64,000 nucleotides of DNA from NCBI GenBank assembly GCA_022393335.1, contig JAJEKB010020350.1:346365-410364 (forward strand), read 5' to 3'. Position numbers and translations under genes: made by a program. The DNA is from Macrotrachela quadricornifera (taxonomy: Eukaryota; Rotifera; Eurotatoria; Philodinida; Philodinidae). Positions 17,900 through 31,786 of the stretch are shown here, in pieces; position 1 is the first letter of the stretch; the number at the start of each line of letters is the position of its first letter. Below the pieces are notes generated by a model. The model did not search any database. It saw only the letters and a program-made list of their open reading frames with translations, and was not told the DNA's origin.

Positions 17900-20584
17900 A
17901 TGTCATCGTCAAAACTAACAACAACAACAACAGATAATTCATCATCACCATTAAATACTTCGGATTCTGATGGTGATAATTCAATAATAGATAATGATGA
18001 AGTAAAAATATTTGAATGTGAAAAACATGAAGATATTGATATTGATGGAAATAATGATCGACTTTCACCTGTTATTAAAGAAGAAGAAGTAATTATTTTG
18101 ACTTTCGTTTTTTAATAATTAAAATATTTTATCTTTTAGTCATCAACACAACAAATATTATCAACAAATTTTACTGGTAAGAATTTTCTTTTTTTTTAAA
18201 TTAGAAATTAATTTTTTTATTTAAGATCGTTTAAACAGTAATCAACAATTTCCGAATTTTTTTCCATATTTTATATCACCATATTATCAATCTAATAATC
18301 CAACACAAACTTTTGTAAGTTTAGTTTTCTTTTTTTTTTATGATCAAATACAGATGATGATTGCGTGTAGATATCTTGATGATCTATCAGGCAAAAATTC
18401 TATTCCATTACAGATTGATTATATAAAATAGATGAATAAGATTTATTTATTGATCTCTTTCTAATTAACATTTATATCATTATAAAACAAATTTTGTTTT
18501 TCTTTAATTATCAAAGATTATCTATTGAAAAAAATTAATCAATTAAATATTTTTAATATATCCGTTTTGAATATATTAAACAAGGAACAAGAATTCATTG
18601 CGCACGAATGAACATATATGATTAATTTAATCTAAAAATTTCGACTATTATTATAATAATAATAATAATACAATGAATTTTAATATTAATTAAAATTTTA
18701 TTTTTAGAATAAAATAACTTCATTAGAAACTTTATCAAAATTTATGTCACCACCACCACCAGCTCATATAAACAATTCTCCTATAACTATTGATCAAAAT
18801 ACAGGTAAGATAGACAATCTATTATTTAAAGAATACTTTTACAATTCTCTTCTTTTTTTTCTTTTTACTCTACTCATTTGATATATATATATATTTATTC
18901 ACTAATTGTTTAATAATGAGGTTAAATTGCTCGGGTTCTAGTTCTTCATATATATATATACTTACATATAAAGAGAAGAAGTTAATCATTTATATGAATT
19001 CTTTATGATCCTATGCTTATTTAAAAGTAGAAAAAAAAAAGAAGTCGTCTCGCCTTTATATATTCAATGAATAGATAAGAATCAATTATTAGTCAACTAT
19101 CGAAAAAGACAAGACAATAAAATAGAAGGAAATCTTGTTTTCAATATCTTCTCAAAAAAAAAAAAAGAAATCAATCAATTATAAGAATACAAAGGTGACC
19201 TTATAGAAGAATTTATTCATGCAATACTAATTGTCATACATGTCGTTAGTTAACGTTTAACAAAGTGGAAAATGATCTTGTTAACAAGGTATAAGATAAT
19301 CAATGAAAATGAGAGAATAAAAGAGAATATCTAATAATCAAAATAATTTATTTTGTATTTTATAAACGAAAATTCTTTTATTTAAAATTTATTTTTTTCT
19401 TCTTAATTATATGCATTACATTTTTTAAAAAAAAAAGAAATTCTCTTTGATCTTAATTATTAAATTATTTATATATTTCTATTTTTATAATCAAACATTA
19501 ATCTATTTTATTTAGGTATTCCTAATTCAATATATCCATCATCATATTCTCAACAATGGTAAATTAATTTGTATTTTTATTTTATTATTTTTAGACCTTT
19601 TTTTTTGTTCTAGGCATTCACCTATATTTCCATTTTCATTTCCATCAGATTTTTCATTTTCTCAAAATTCATCTCTACAAAAATCTCCAACACAAATTCG
19701 ACGTATTATTAATAATAATAATTCTCGACAAACAATTTTAACTAATAATAAAAAAGAAAAAAAATCTCATATAAAAAAACCATTAAATGCATTTATGTTA
19801 TTTATGAGAGAACAACGTGCACAAGTTGTACAAGAATGTACATTACGTGAAAGTGCTGCAATTAATCAAATACTTGGTCGAAAAGTATTTAAAAATAAAA
19901 ACATTTTTTTATTTTCTTATTTCTTTTTCTCTTATAGTGGCATGAACTTGATCGAAATGTTCAACAAAAATATTATGATATGGCACGTGATGAACGTATG
20001 AAACATATGCAATTATATCCTGGATGGTCAGCTAGAGATAATTATGGTGCAAAAAAAAAACGTGGAAATAAATGCAAAAAACGAGAAAAAAATTCGAATG
20101 AAAATGGAGGTAAATTATTTTATTTTTATTTTATTATTAGAAAATATATTTTTATTTTTTTTTTGAAAAAGAATGTTTAAATCAAAAAAAATGTCGAGCT
20201 AGATTTGGTCTTGATCAACAAGCAAGTTGGTGTAAACATTGTAAACGTAAAAAAAAATGTTTACGTTATACTGAAAATGAAACAACATCTATTGATGTTA
20301 ATTCTTGGAGTGAAGAAGATGATGATGATGATACAGATAATATTGATGATTCAAATGATTGTGATATTATACCAATAAATGAACAAAATAATTTATCTAT
20401 TCATAAAAATGGTATATCAATGGATTCTGATGAAGAAAATAAAATACGTTTATTAAAATATCAAGAAACATCATCATCACCACAAATTTCATTTCTTCAA
20501 ACATCACATCATTATCCATATTTTGATTCATTTTTATCAACAACATCAATGCCAATATCGAATGAATTTAAACGAGAAATATAA
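17900..20584 (+). CDS. TCF/LEF: TCF/LEF transcription factor with HMG box and C-clamp
   Basis: Exons: 17900-18088, 18140-18176, 18226-18314, 18708-18804, 19516-19558, 19614-19884, 19938-20109, 20172-20584; 436 aa. This is the nuclear DNA-binding effector of Wnt/beta-catenin signalling. The N-terminus has an acidic segment ([17 protein letters not shown], about 32-48) in the place of the beta-catenin-binding domain, though weakly conserved. The HMG box begins at about 205 ([18 protein letters not shown]) and carries LGRKWHELDR. It is followed by a basic tail ([14 protein letters not shown]) and a C-clamp with Cys307, Cys320, Cys323 and Cys329 ([16 protein letters not shown]). The C-clamp is found in invertebrate TCFs and the E isoforms of vertebrates, and binds a second DNA element. 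An acidic, Ser-rich C-terminus follows. The HMG box is split by a 53-bp intron after GRK. Confidence 0.93.
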
Positions 20585-21256
20585 TAAAAAAAAAAATTTT
20601 TCTTTTTCTTCTAGTCAATATTTCGAGATGATTTATCTCATTTATTTATTTTTTTCTTCTGTATTCAATTGTTGTTCGTTATAGATTCTTTTTTTTTTTT
20701 TTCGCATGTAATATAATCTTTAAATGTTTGTATGTATAAAATCATTTTTTTTTTTCGTTTTGAAAATGAATACAGAATTATAGAATCAATCAAAATCTAA
20801 TGGATAACTATTGACATGATATTACTCGAAATGAAAGATTTTGCAATATTAAATTTTCATTCTTGAGATATAAATGAATATTTTTCCCAAATTGAACTAC
20901 ATATTCTTTTCCTCGATATCTAAATCATATGATAGACGATATATATTATTCATTAATGATATTAAATTTATATTTTTATTAAAGTAATCTATTTATTCAT
21001 ATGAAAATGAATTAATAATTAAAATTATTTTTTTTTGTCCTTATATAAAGATAAAAATATTTCGTTGTACTCTATATCTCTTTAAATACGTATAAATGAT
21101 TTATTTGATTAAGATAAGTATATTGATTTAATATTATTTATCAAAGATTGATTTTTAAAATGATATTGATTAATCATATTCTTATCAGTAGTACATATAT
21201 ATATACATTCGTTTTCGAGTTAAGATTTGTTTTTTAAATAGCATGATACTATTTTG
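20585..21256 (+). promoter_or_regulatory. TCF 3' end / upstream region of RGM-like gene, with a tiny uORF
   Basis: AT-rich DNA. A polypyrimidine-AG acceptor ends at 21241 (GTTTTTTAAATAG), 15 nt before the RGM ATG. Just after it lies a five-codon reading frame, ATG at 21243 to TGA at 21255-21257. Its stop overlaps the main start by one base (TGATG). If the leader begins at this acceptor (trans-splicing or a 5'UTR intron), translation of the RGM-like protein would pass over this uORF. Confidence 0.4.
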
Positions 21257-22562
21257 ATGAAATCAGTATTAAATATTGTTATGAACATTAATGTGATATT
21301 ATTTATTTGTTGTGTTATTCATAAAGTAATAAGCATTACAAATACAAATTTTATTCGTATTCAAGAAGATAGAAATCACAAGGGTATGTGTCATATATAT
21401 GGAGATCCACATATTATTCTTTTTCCACAACAATCTGGAGAATTTCAAAATCAATATTGGTGTAAATTATCAGGTGAATATGATGTTGTTCGAAATGATT
21501 ATATTCAATTAACAGTGATTATAAAAAATCAAAATTGGTTAATAAATGAAGTTAGTATAATAAATATTGTAAAAAATATTTATTTATTTATTATTTTTTG
21601 ATATTATTGTTAGTTTATCATAAAATTTTTCAAAGACAATAAAATAATTTGTACAATTACAGTTGATGAACAGCAATGTAATGGTCGAGGTAATAATTCT
21701 AACTAAATATTATTATCAATAATATATATATCATTATAAATAGATATTCAAATAACTCGTCCAAGTTTAACACAAATGGATATTTTATATATAACACCTG
21801 GTTTACATATTTCAGTTGTTCCACATGAATATCAAGTACATGAATTTGATATGAAAAATTCTTTTATTTTATATAATATGGTATTTTATAGATACAATGG
21901 TATGATATAAGTATACGTATGCCATATGAATTGATTCGACAATCAAATGGTCTTTGTGTTACACCATTAATTAATAATTGTGAAATTGAAAATAAAATTG
22001 AACAACAAAATAATAATAATATAAATCCATTTTTCGAACAAATTTGTGAACAATATTTAGCTGCAAGTTTTCAAGCATCTACTGAATTAGGTCTTTTTAA
22101 TGATTTAGAAAGATATAATAATGCTTTGATTGCATGTATTCATGATTATGAAACAACACATAATAAAAATGTAAGAAAAATAGAAAAATTTTTTATTCTA
22201 TTTTATACTATTTATAATAGTTTGGTGCAAGTATGATAAATATGATTATTAAACATAATATTAATAGTGAACAATTTACTGATATACAATTTGAATTACA
22301 AACAATCAGAAGTATTAACATAATTGAAAAAGCTATAATTAATGCAACTATTCAAACTGATATTTTTCTTAATACAACTACCGTTACACCATTAATGACA
22401 ACAACAACAACAACAACAACAACTAGTTCAATACAAACTACAGTATTATCAAGTTTGACTTCAACAACAACTTCAGATTGTTCAATTATGAGAAAATCAA
22501 ATTATATTATCTTTATTTATTATCATTTAATTATTTTATCCATATATATAAATTTAACTTAA
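21257..22562 (+). CDS. RGM: Repulsive guidance molecule (RGM)-like GPI-anchored protein
   Basis: Exons: 21257-21550, 21614-21689, 21744-21835, 21892-22170, 22221-22562; 360 aa. RGM proteins are GPI-anchored co-receptors for BMPs and ligands of neogenin. A signal peptide covers about residues 1-26. GDPH at 49-52 is the autocleavage motif of the family, inside a partial von Willebrand D-type domain with paired cysteines. WYDISIRMPYEL parallels the conserved F/S-VRMPEE segment of RGMs, and a Cys-containing helical region (FFEQICEQYLAAS) follows as in RGMs. A Thr-rich stalk encoded by an ACA run (about 22400-22425) precedes a hydrophobic C-terminus suited to GPI addition. The N-terminal three-helix RGM domain that binds BMP is missing: GDPH comes only about 25 residues after the signal peptide. 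Family assignment rests on motif order and is moderate. Confidence 0.65.
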
Positions 22563-23521
22563 TCGGATATTTCTATTATCTCTAGAAAAACTTTCTTATT
22601 ATTTTTCTTTAATTTAATCTTGCAGATTGATTTTAAAAAAATTATACGGCCGTAATCAATGCTTATTTGCTTTAAATACAATCTATACTAATTAACATAG
22701 TGGATGAAAACAGTATTTACAAAAAAATATACTGATTAATAATTATTTTATTTTCAGGTATTTTGAAAAATTTGTCAATTTTATATTTTATATATATTCA
22801 TTTAAACTGTAGAGAAAAAAAACTTATTTATTAAATAAACTATGTGGATGCAATGCAAAAAACTAGTTTAAAGACTTTTTCAATCCTATTTGTGTTGATT
22901 ATCAAAATAAAAATTTTATTACTAATTTTTCAATTTGATTTATATTAATGATATATACGAATCAAATAAACATCGTTCTACTCGATCAAAATCAAAAAAG
23001 TAAATTAGTGCAGATTGTAGCCTTTCATAAGATCTATAATATTGTATATTAATAGTAATATAACAAGCCTTTAATTAAGTTAAAATATATGAAAGATTAA
23101 AAGAGTCAAATTTTTCCAAGATTATAAAGTGAAGGGAAATGGTAATGTCAGCTTTCTACTAATTTACAGGTACATCATCGAGAGCTGATATTTTGCATTT
23201 TGAAAAGCGATTAGTCACTTATTCAGAAGATGGAATTTTTCTAGTGTAAAATTTGGACCAAGTAGGAAAATTCGCACAAAAATTTTTTCCTATAAACAGT
23301 TTTGTAGAGTATGTTTTTTCCTATCATTTGAAATCAGTCGCGCCTTAAATGGATAAGCTAGTGCTAAGAAAAGTTAAAATTATTGAAAGTTTTAGTCATA
23401 ATTCTTCGTAGACTCGATCAAAAGGGCTCATATTTGTGTCGTAAACTTTTCAGTCCATAGTTCACAGAATGGTAATAGAAAATCGAAATTTAAAATTTGT
23501 CAAAAGAACCGATGGTTTTAT
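22563..23521. other. Intergenic between two converging genes
   Basis: This region has no recognisable gene. 23150-23480 is less AT-rich than the surroundings and may be an old transposon fragment, but no terminal repeats were seen. Confidence 0.4.
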
Positions 23522-25897
23522 TCAGAATGATGCTCTTGCGGATTCTCTCTTAAAAATAATTGTTACATTTATGATTATAATAGTCAAGCAACAAGTACAT
23601 CTAGTTTTATAATGATTGTATTTTTCAAAAGAAAAAATTTTAAGCAGTTTTGAATTATATTGCACTGTTATATCAAGAGAAATAGGTTCTGTATGATGTT
23701 GTTGATATGAACCTCTTGGTAATCGATATCGTTCTAATCCATTTAAAGTTGAACTAATTTGTTGTAATTCTTGTCGTAATAAACGACATTCATATTCAGC
23801 TTGTTGTCGAAGCTTAAAAACAATAAGATTAGGAAGAGTATATACATATATTTTATTATTATACTTTAGTAGCATTATTCAAATTAGTTGTAGCTTGATC
23901 AAGTTGTGTATGAATATCTGTTGAATTTTTCTAAAGAAATATATTTTATTAGTAAATGATGATTCAACATATCTCAGTGTAAATACAGTATAAAATCTTA
24001 ATTCTATTTTTTTGAGAAATATGCTATGAAAAGTTCTATAAAGAATGTCTGAATAAATTCCTTTTAATTTGCAATAATGATTAAAATTTGATGATCTCTC
24101 TACACTGAGATTTTTGTTCTTCGCTTACTGTTGTTTGATTTTTTTCAATAAAATATTTTTTTTTCCATAAATCTTTTTCTAGAAAATAAAAATAAATAAA
24201 TATGAAACAAAAAAATATATATATTTTTCTAAACCTTCTTTTCGTTGAATAATAATTTGTGTTTGTAATTGATGCATTCGATGAATAACAAATTCACGAG
24301 TTGCTTCTAATTCATTACGTTTTGTTCGTAATTCTTCTAGACGATTTGGATATTTAATAACTTAAGTATTAATTTTTAAAAGAAAAAAATTTGTTCTATA
24401 ATAAATTAATTTACTATTATGTACTTGTTTTTCTTCATCTTTTTGACGAATTAATTCTCTTTCTTCATTTTGTAATCGTTCAATTTCTCTATCATGAGCT
24501 CTGAAAAAAATCAAGTAAAATTAAATAATTACCTCAATACTTAATATACATTTCATTCTCTTTCTTTTTTTTTTTCTCAAATGAAAATACTAAAAACAAA
24601 ACAAAGAAAATAGGAATTTATATATTGTCATTCATCAATAATTCAGCTGTTGTCGATGAATTGATCTGATCGAGTATGTCTATGAAGGAAATAATATTCA
24701 ATATGAATATATATATAGATGAGAAATGTGAGTGTTAGACAAACGGATTTAGTACTAATATAACCTTTAATTATAAAGTTTATTGTCTGAATAATATTGA
24801 AAATAAAATTTTGTATGAAAAAAATAGGAAAGAAATGATTTACTCTTGTTGTTTGATATTTTGTCGATCACGATAATTTCGAAAAGCCGATTGAATTTTA
24901 ATAGCTGCATCTTCTTTAGTTTGTTGATCTTCAATATCATGACGTTTTTGTGCTAATTCAATTTGACGTAAATAAAGACGTTCATTTTCTTCACGTAATT
25001 TTATTAAATTTCTGTTATAATAAATAATATTAATTTGAATTATTTAAAAAGAATTTCTTTACCGTGGACTGAATTTAACTGAATATGAAGGAAATAGTAT
25101 TGAATTGTTTTGTTCATAATTATGATCAAATAATGGATAAGCTATTAATGGTTCTTTCATGGGTTTTATCCAACTTTGGGAACTCATTGGAGATTCTCGT
25201 ACTAAATAATTTTTTTTATGTTTTGATATGGATAAATTATTATTATTATTATTATCATCATGTTCATCAAGTATATAAATCTATTAAATTTTTATTAATT
25301 TATTTTCATTGTAGATAAACAAACAAAAGAATAACCTACTTCAGGTGCATCTGTCTAGAAAAAAAAATAAAGATATATGTATATGAATATAAATATTAGA
25401 AAAAAAATTCTACAAACTATTGGTGGTCGATAATTTTTAACTTTTAATTCTTTTTCTTGTTGATTTTTAACTTTTGTTAAACATCGACCAACACTTCGAA
25501 GATAAATAAATTCTTTTGGAAAATAATTATCTTCATTACAAATATCAATAATATATCGACGAAGATCATGAATTGTTAAATTTTCTGGAACACTTTTTAT
25601 TTAAAAGAAAATCAGAATTTTTTATTTTATTTTTATTTGAAATCGAATTTACCGAACAAAACCAGCTGATATAGCTTGTTCAATTGTTTCATTTTCAGCT
25701 AAATGTTGACGATTTTTCCAAACTTTTTTTGGTATTATATAAATATGTAGATCAACAAGCTAAATAATTTGATTTATAAGAATATATATATATATATATA
25801 TTTGTTTTTATTTATCTACTTGTGATGAATCAGGTCGATTTGTAATAATTCGATTAGTACGTAATATTGCTCGTCTATTTTCAGATTGAGATTGCAT
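23522..25897 (-). CDS. SPATA1: SPATA1-like coiled-coil protein
   Basis: Exons on the minus strand: 25897-25820, 25759-25653, 25592-25418, 25353-25339, 25280-25063, 25011-24844, 24500-24415, 24360-24235, 24178-24129, 23930-23865, 23812-23522; phases agree, 459 aa. It resembles spermatogenesis-associated protein 1 of animals, of unknown molecular role, in sperm. The N-terminus LVDLHIYIIPKKVWKN and AISAGFVRVP match the SPATA1 N-terminal domain. A 15-nt exon (25339-25353) precedes IYILDEH and an Asn run. An IQ motif (AAIKIQSAFRNYRDRQN) suggests calmodulin binding, and the last half is coiled coil with LWKKKYFIEKNQ as in SPATA1. An acceptor-like AG directly abuts the ATG, so the leader is probably spliced on. 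The last about 45 residues after SLDITVQ may be read-through of an unrecognised donor. Confidence 0.78.
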
Positions 25898-27044
25898 CTT
25901 TAACTAAATACAAATACATACATACACATGCGTTAATCGAATTCTTATTTTTTTTTCACTCTGTCAGCTTCATCACTATTATTTAACAAAAAGAGAGAAA
26001 AAGCAAAAACAACAAACTTATTTTGACATAACCTGTTTGAAATAATTGTGTTAATTTCAAGACTACTCTTTTTCTTTTTCCTCACTTTCACATTTATATA
26101 AAGACATAAAAGTATGATTTGTGAAATTAATCTTCTATTAAAACAACAATTTATATTATCATTTATTGAATAATATGTTTAAATGATATTATATATCATT
26201 CAGTACCTTTGTACGTGTTTTTTATCTGAGAAAAAAAAAACGAGGAATTTATTTTTGATTATTATAAAATCATGAAAGTCAAGAAAATCTTGTCTCTTTT
26301 AAAACTTCAAATTATCAGTATATTTGACAAAAAAAATTTATTTGCTTTCTTATATATTGTTTAAATCTATTTAGATTGTTACCATAGTAATCACGAATAA
26401 ATTATGGGTGTACATATAACCTTTCAAGTCAGACTTAGCATTAACATTTATCAGAAAAAATAATAGTTTTATCTATACTAAAATCTATATTAAATAGGTC
26501 ACGCTACTTGTATCAATTTACTTATTACAAATGAATACTGAAGAAAAAAAAAACCTATTGTATAAGAACATAATACAACATCACGTACTTCTTAGCGACA
26601 AAGATACATAAAAACTATGCACACAAATATTGTCATATTTAGGGCATAGGAAAAGTAATGATGTCAGTATCTTATTTCTTTAGTAGAATGTCTGAATAAA
26701 TTTTCTTTCCTTATACAAGGATAGAAGATAAGATGTACTATTTGATCACTGTTCAACTAGTATCATAATAATAATTTTCGATCAGAATTGTTTTTCGTTT
26801 ATCGCTTTATGTATATTTCAAAGATTATATCAAAAAATGTGCTGTGGAAAGCTATACATTAACTTATCAAAGACAAAAAAAGTTTAAGATTTATATGAGT
26901 ATTTATTTAATAATTCAAGATTGTTTGTCTCAATCATTCTATTTTGTATATTATGATTTTAATGAAATAAAAATAAACCAATTCTATTAAATCAAATATA
27001 TATATATAGATTTATGTCTTTTAAAATATTGTAAGTTTTAATTA
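25898..27044. other. Intergenic upstream of SPATA1
   Basis: AT-rich, no gene recognised. Contains the SPATA1 promoter side and the GPCR 3' end. No RNA gene or transposon ends were seen. Confidence 0.45.
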
Positions 27045-28114
27045 TTAAGATTTATTAATTGATATTGTTGGTGGTTGTGGTAAAATATGATTATGATTTA
27101 TATTCATTTGTCTCCATTGATTCGTATAAATTTTATAAAATACATGAAGAAATTGTTGACGAAATCTTTTTGATACACATATATATATATAGAAAGGACT
27201 CTTTAAAAAAAACAAAAAAAAAGAAACATTAAAATATAATTTTATAAAAAAAAAATCATATTTTTATTTTTTCTACTTACAGCAAAATAAAAATTATGTA
27301 TAGTTATAACAAATATTCGAATAAAAATTATTTGATCATTTGTTGGTAAATTATATGCTATAAGTGTAATTATTACAAATGGTGTTAAAACAAAACAATT
27401 ATAAATAACTTGTATAAGAACCATTTGTGTTAATTGTTTATCTAATTCTCTTCGAACTAATGGAACTGCTCTATAAGCTATATTTCGTACATTATAATAA
27501 GCTAATAAACCAAATAAAATCATTATAGTAAGTGGTAATGTACCCATAAATATAAATATATAACCAAATGTTTGATATCGTTGATAAATTAAATTTGTAA
27601 CTGAACAAATAATTCGATCAGGATTAGTTGATGATACAGTTAAATTATTAAAAATGACTGGTGGAATTCCATGAATAATCCAAAGTATAAAAAATCCTGT
27701 TAAAACATAACGAGCTAATTTAATATTACTCCATCGATGCCAATATGGATTAAAACAAGTTGCTAAAAATTGATCAATTGTTGCCATACACATACATGTA
27801 AATGAACCTAATAACCATAATTGAACAATATAACCTCGAAATGTACAATTAGAAATTGATTTTGATGACCAATCAAATCCAAAACCATATGTTATTATAT
27901 GAGGTATAAAACTAAATAATAAATGTAATATATTAGCAAATGACATAGCTGTCAAATAAAATGCACATGAACTTTTTCGAAATGTTTCAAGACTTAAAAA
28001 TACAATAATATTTGAAATTCCACCAAATAAACCAGCTGGTAATATAATTAAACCAACAGAAACAGTAAATTTTTGTAAAATATTTACTAATAATGGATCA
28101 ACAATTGTTGCCAT
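27045..28114 (-). CDS. Rhodopsin-like seven-transmembrane receptor
   Basis: Exons on the minus strand: 28114-27281 and 27200-27045; 329 aa. Seven hydrophobic helices can be laid out, with TM1 at about 18-40 and TM7 around residue 275. A cysteine before TM3 (SNCTFRGY) and one in the second extracellular loop (RIICSV) can form the usual disulfide. The end of TM3 reads TIDQFLATC where most class A receptors have DRY. TM7 reads FASPFYIYICVSKRFRQQF, an SPFYIY version of NPxxY followed by helix 8. The architecture is that of divergent peptide-receptor-like GPCRs; the ligand cannot be predicted. The only intron lies in TM7, phase 0. The first ATG gives a short extracellular N-terminus without a signal peptide. 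Confidence 0.85.
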
Positions 28115-31100
28115 AATTTTTTAAATTAAAAATAATATTGATGAAATTCTAAGTAAAAAAAAACAATGTCTCAGATTCTTTAGTATGTTTAATTTATATA
28201 GTTTAATTATATGTCATAAGTTAAATGACATCAAAAGAAATTCACCGAAAGACAAACATTATCTAGAATCCTTCAAGTTAAAAAATATTATTAATCTTAT
28301 TTTAAAATAAATAGAATATTCATATTACGTCATGAAATTTCATGAGAGAAATTATTTTCAATTCGATATTTCTTACAAAATATATTTTTTCGTTAGATAA
28401 GTCATTTTATACTTATACATACATGATAGAATATACCTATGTATTCATCTCACGAGATAAATAATAATTTCCTTTAGAAATTATTCTTTTATTAAACAAT
28501 TCATTAGTGGAACACTTTGTCTTTGTTTTATGTATATTATGTAAATAAATGATATTGAGGCAATACAGGATAGAATATATGAAGAAAAACATACGATGAA
28601 CTTATATTCAAGAAAAGTAGAAAAACGCATATAACAATAATTAATAATGAAAAACTAATGGAAAAAACACCAACAGAGAAAAGAAATATGAAGATCTACT
28701 CTTGTAATTTGCTTCTCAAATCAAGAATTAGATTAAAAATTAACCTAAATATAATCAAGAGTAGAAATTGTAATAATAATATACACAATTAAAAAAAGGA
28801 ACATTGACCTTTAATAGTATAAGTTATTTCTTGAAAGAAAATATTCTAGAATATTTTCTAACGTAAAATGAGTTTTTAATCTTACTTTTGCGTCGAAATA
28901 AATTTATATTAAAAGCCTTATAGCGATAAAAAATACTTTTAGCATGAGATTTTATCCACATTGACAAGCTTAAATATCCTGGTAACAACTGATAAATCTC
29001 TTAATGCAACAAAAACAAAGAGATTAAGATCTTCCTCAACTATATTAGAACATTTTTTCAAGTACAAAATAGTTTGTTTTTTTATGTATAAATTTAAAAT
29101 TAAACTATTACTTTCTTTTTATTGTCCTACTTATTTTCAAAATTTGAGTATTTTGAAAACATTCATTTTGAAAAGAATTACATTAAAATCTATTCTTATT
29201 TTCATTTATCATATCATATTTGTATTATAAAGAAGATTATAAAAAATATATATATTCATAAATTATAATTGAAATAAAATATTTCTATATTTGATTTTTA
29301 AAAGTTATTTTCTTTGTTGTTTTATCTCATAATTCATATTAAATAACGTCTATTTATTTAAACATATATACTGATAATCTTTTTCAAGAACTGAATAAAA
29401 TTATAAAATTTATTATGACATCAAAAACGAGAAATAATATTGTGTAATTGTTCTTAAACTTCTTATTAACTAATCGATAAATTATAAAGATACAAAGTGA
29501 GAAATGATGAAATAGATATTAATACTATCATTAAATATTCTAGAACTTAATAATTATAAAAGCAATTAGATTTTTTCTTTTATTTCCCTAATCTTACAGA
29601 TGGAAAACATATATATAATCTACTTAAATATTGGATAATGTTGAAGTAAAATATTATTCAGTTTTTATATAAACAATCGTCATTCCTTTACATATAATCT
29701 ATTTCTATCAAAGAAATTTTGATGATTATATTATCTTAATAAGACTTATTTCAATAATAATTAGATCTATTAAGATTTAAAATAGATGAATATATTATAA
29801 GTATTTATTCTTAGTGTACTTGGAATATGTATCGATTTTTATTCATTCTAATTTGAAAGTTGTTATTTGCTGGTATTTGCTAAATGATATACAATAATTG
29901 GTAATGTGTATCATTACAAGATTTTTTTCTAAAATCAAAGTTAAAGTTTCGAGAAAACTTTTTTAAAGAATTATTTATGTAATCAATTGAATTATTTTGA
30001 ATTTTAGTAATTATAAAATCGATAAATACGTAATAAAACTACGATAATGATTGATTAGGATATATAAATGAATACTTTAAATTCAAATTAATTTCGCTCT
30101 TCAAAGTTTAATATGTAAACATAAAAAAATCAGTTCAATAACAAACAGTTTTTTTATTTTTTTATTTACACATGTTCCCATTGTTGTCATCTATTAGTAA
30201 CGCCATGAATATATTATGAATGTACAATGATGATTAGTTCCTTACATGACTAATTACGTTTAGCATAGATTTATTACAATAATGCAAAATATGACATGTC
30301 ATCATAGATTTAAAACATATCAATTAGCTTTAGTATTGCTTTGTCATTGCGTCAAAGTGCAATAATGGTCCTGTCATTCTAATAAACATCTTTGATTATG
30401 TCAACATCCAAATAGATATTAGAATCAATCTCAGAATGGCCTAGGCGAATCTCAATCTGGAGAATGACATATATATTAGTAAAGCTAATTTTTAAATTAA
30501 ATTATAGTGTGAAATTATATTTAAGCAACTAAAGAGATTACTACCAAATGTACATATGTATAGAGAGAGAGAGAGTATAACAAAAAATAAAATAAAACTT
30601 CGAATAATTATAAGATCAGTTTAGTTAAATTCGTAACATCTTGGTATCTCAATAAATATAGAATTTCCTTTCAAATAGTGACGTCTTCTCATTGATAAGA
30701 TATTCGATAATAATAAACAATTCTCCTCATATTTTTCCATCGGATATTTTTCACACCGAAACTATAAGCTATTTCTTTTGTAAATATTTACATATAAAAC
30801 AGAAATATACAAGTACTAAAGTAAATAATAATTTGACCATCAATAGGTAGATAACAATAGTATGTTTTATATTCTTACATTCTTTTTCTATTGGTATATT
30901 ATCTCTTAGAAATTAACTCGTATGCTTCTGCATATCAATACCAGTTGCACTTCTCACTATTGACATCTATAGATAGAGACCGAGCAAGGAAAAATTCAAC
31001 CAAAAGAATTCTAATTTATCCTATATGAACCTAAGATAAGAAAAAACTTAACACTATTCTTTCTTGAGAGAAATGCTTTTTTCTAAAACTTAAGCGCAGC

Positions 31101-31786
31101 ATTTCCCTAGTAACAAAGAAGGTGCAGATAGAAATTTATCAAAATTTTATATATTTGAAAGTATCTAAATTATTCAAAAATTTTCGTAAATTAAAATATG
31201 AAAAATAATATTACAGCAAATTTGAATTAAATAGATACGCGTCTTCACTTGTTATTCTAATGCAAACATTATAGCATTCGAAATAAAGCTGTACTGGACT
31301 AGAATACTTTATTGAAATAGAGACCAGAATTTCTGATTAGTATCCTATTGACGTTTATAACATGCCTTTATCGAGTTATATTCATTATTTCAACTTGTGA
31401 ATCAGGTTCATATCTCGAAAATGCATAAAATGCGAGTAACATTTCTTAATTCGGTATTAAATTTGATAGAAGAAGATAGATATAGTCTCTGTGAATACGG
31501 TGAAAGACGAGAGATAAGAGCCAGTAATGCACAAAAACGCTAGAGGGCAGTATCATCGAAAAGACATTCGCTTCGAAGGAAATATTTGAAAAATGTCCCT
31601 CCAAATAGGCGTAATACGTTCGAATCAGTATAGAATTGAGTATCTTTCGACACATTGTTACTTTAAAAAATTTATTGTTCCGATATCTATAACTCATAAT
31701 GCATTACTTACCCTCAAATCTACTAAAAAAAGTATGAATCATTAGTCGTTGATAACCTGATCTGACCATATGAATTAAAAGAAAAT
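28115..31786. other. 3.7-kb intergenic region, no gene recognised
   Basis: Mostly AT-rich single-copy-looking DNA with an AG microsatellite at 30562-30575. 30900-31700 is richer in GC and includes an unsupported 83-codon frame (31446-31697, minus). This may be a decayed element, but I found no transposase similarity or terminal repeats. Confidence 0.45.
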
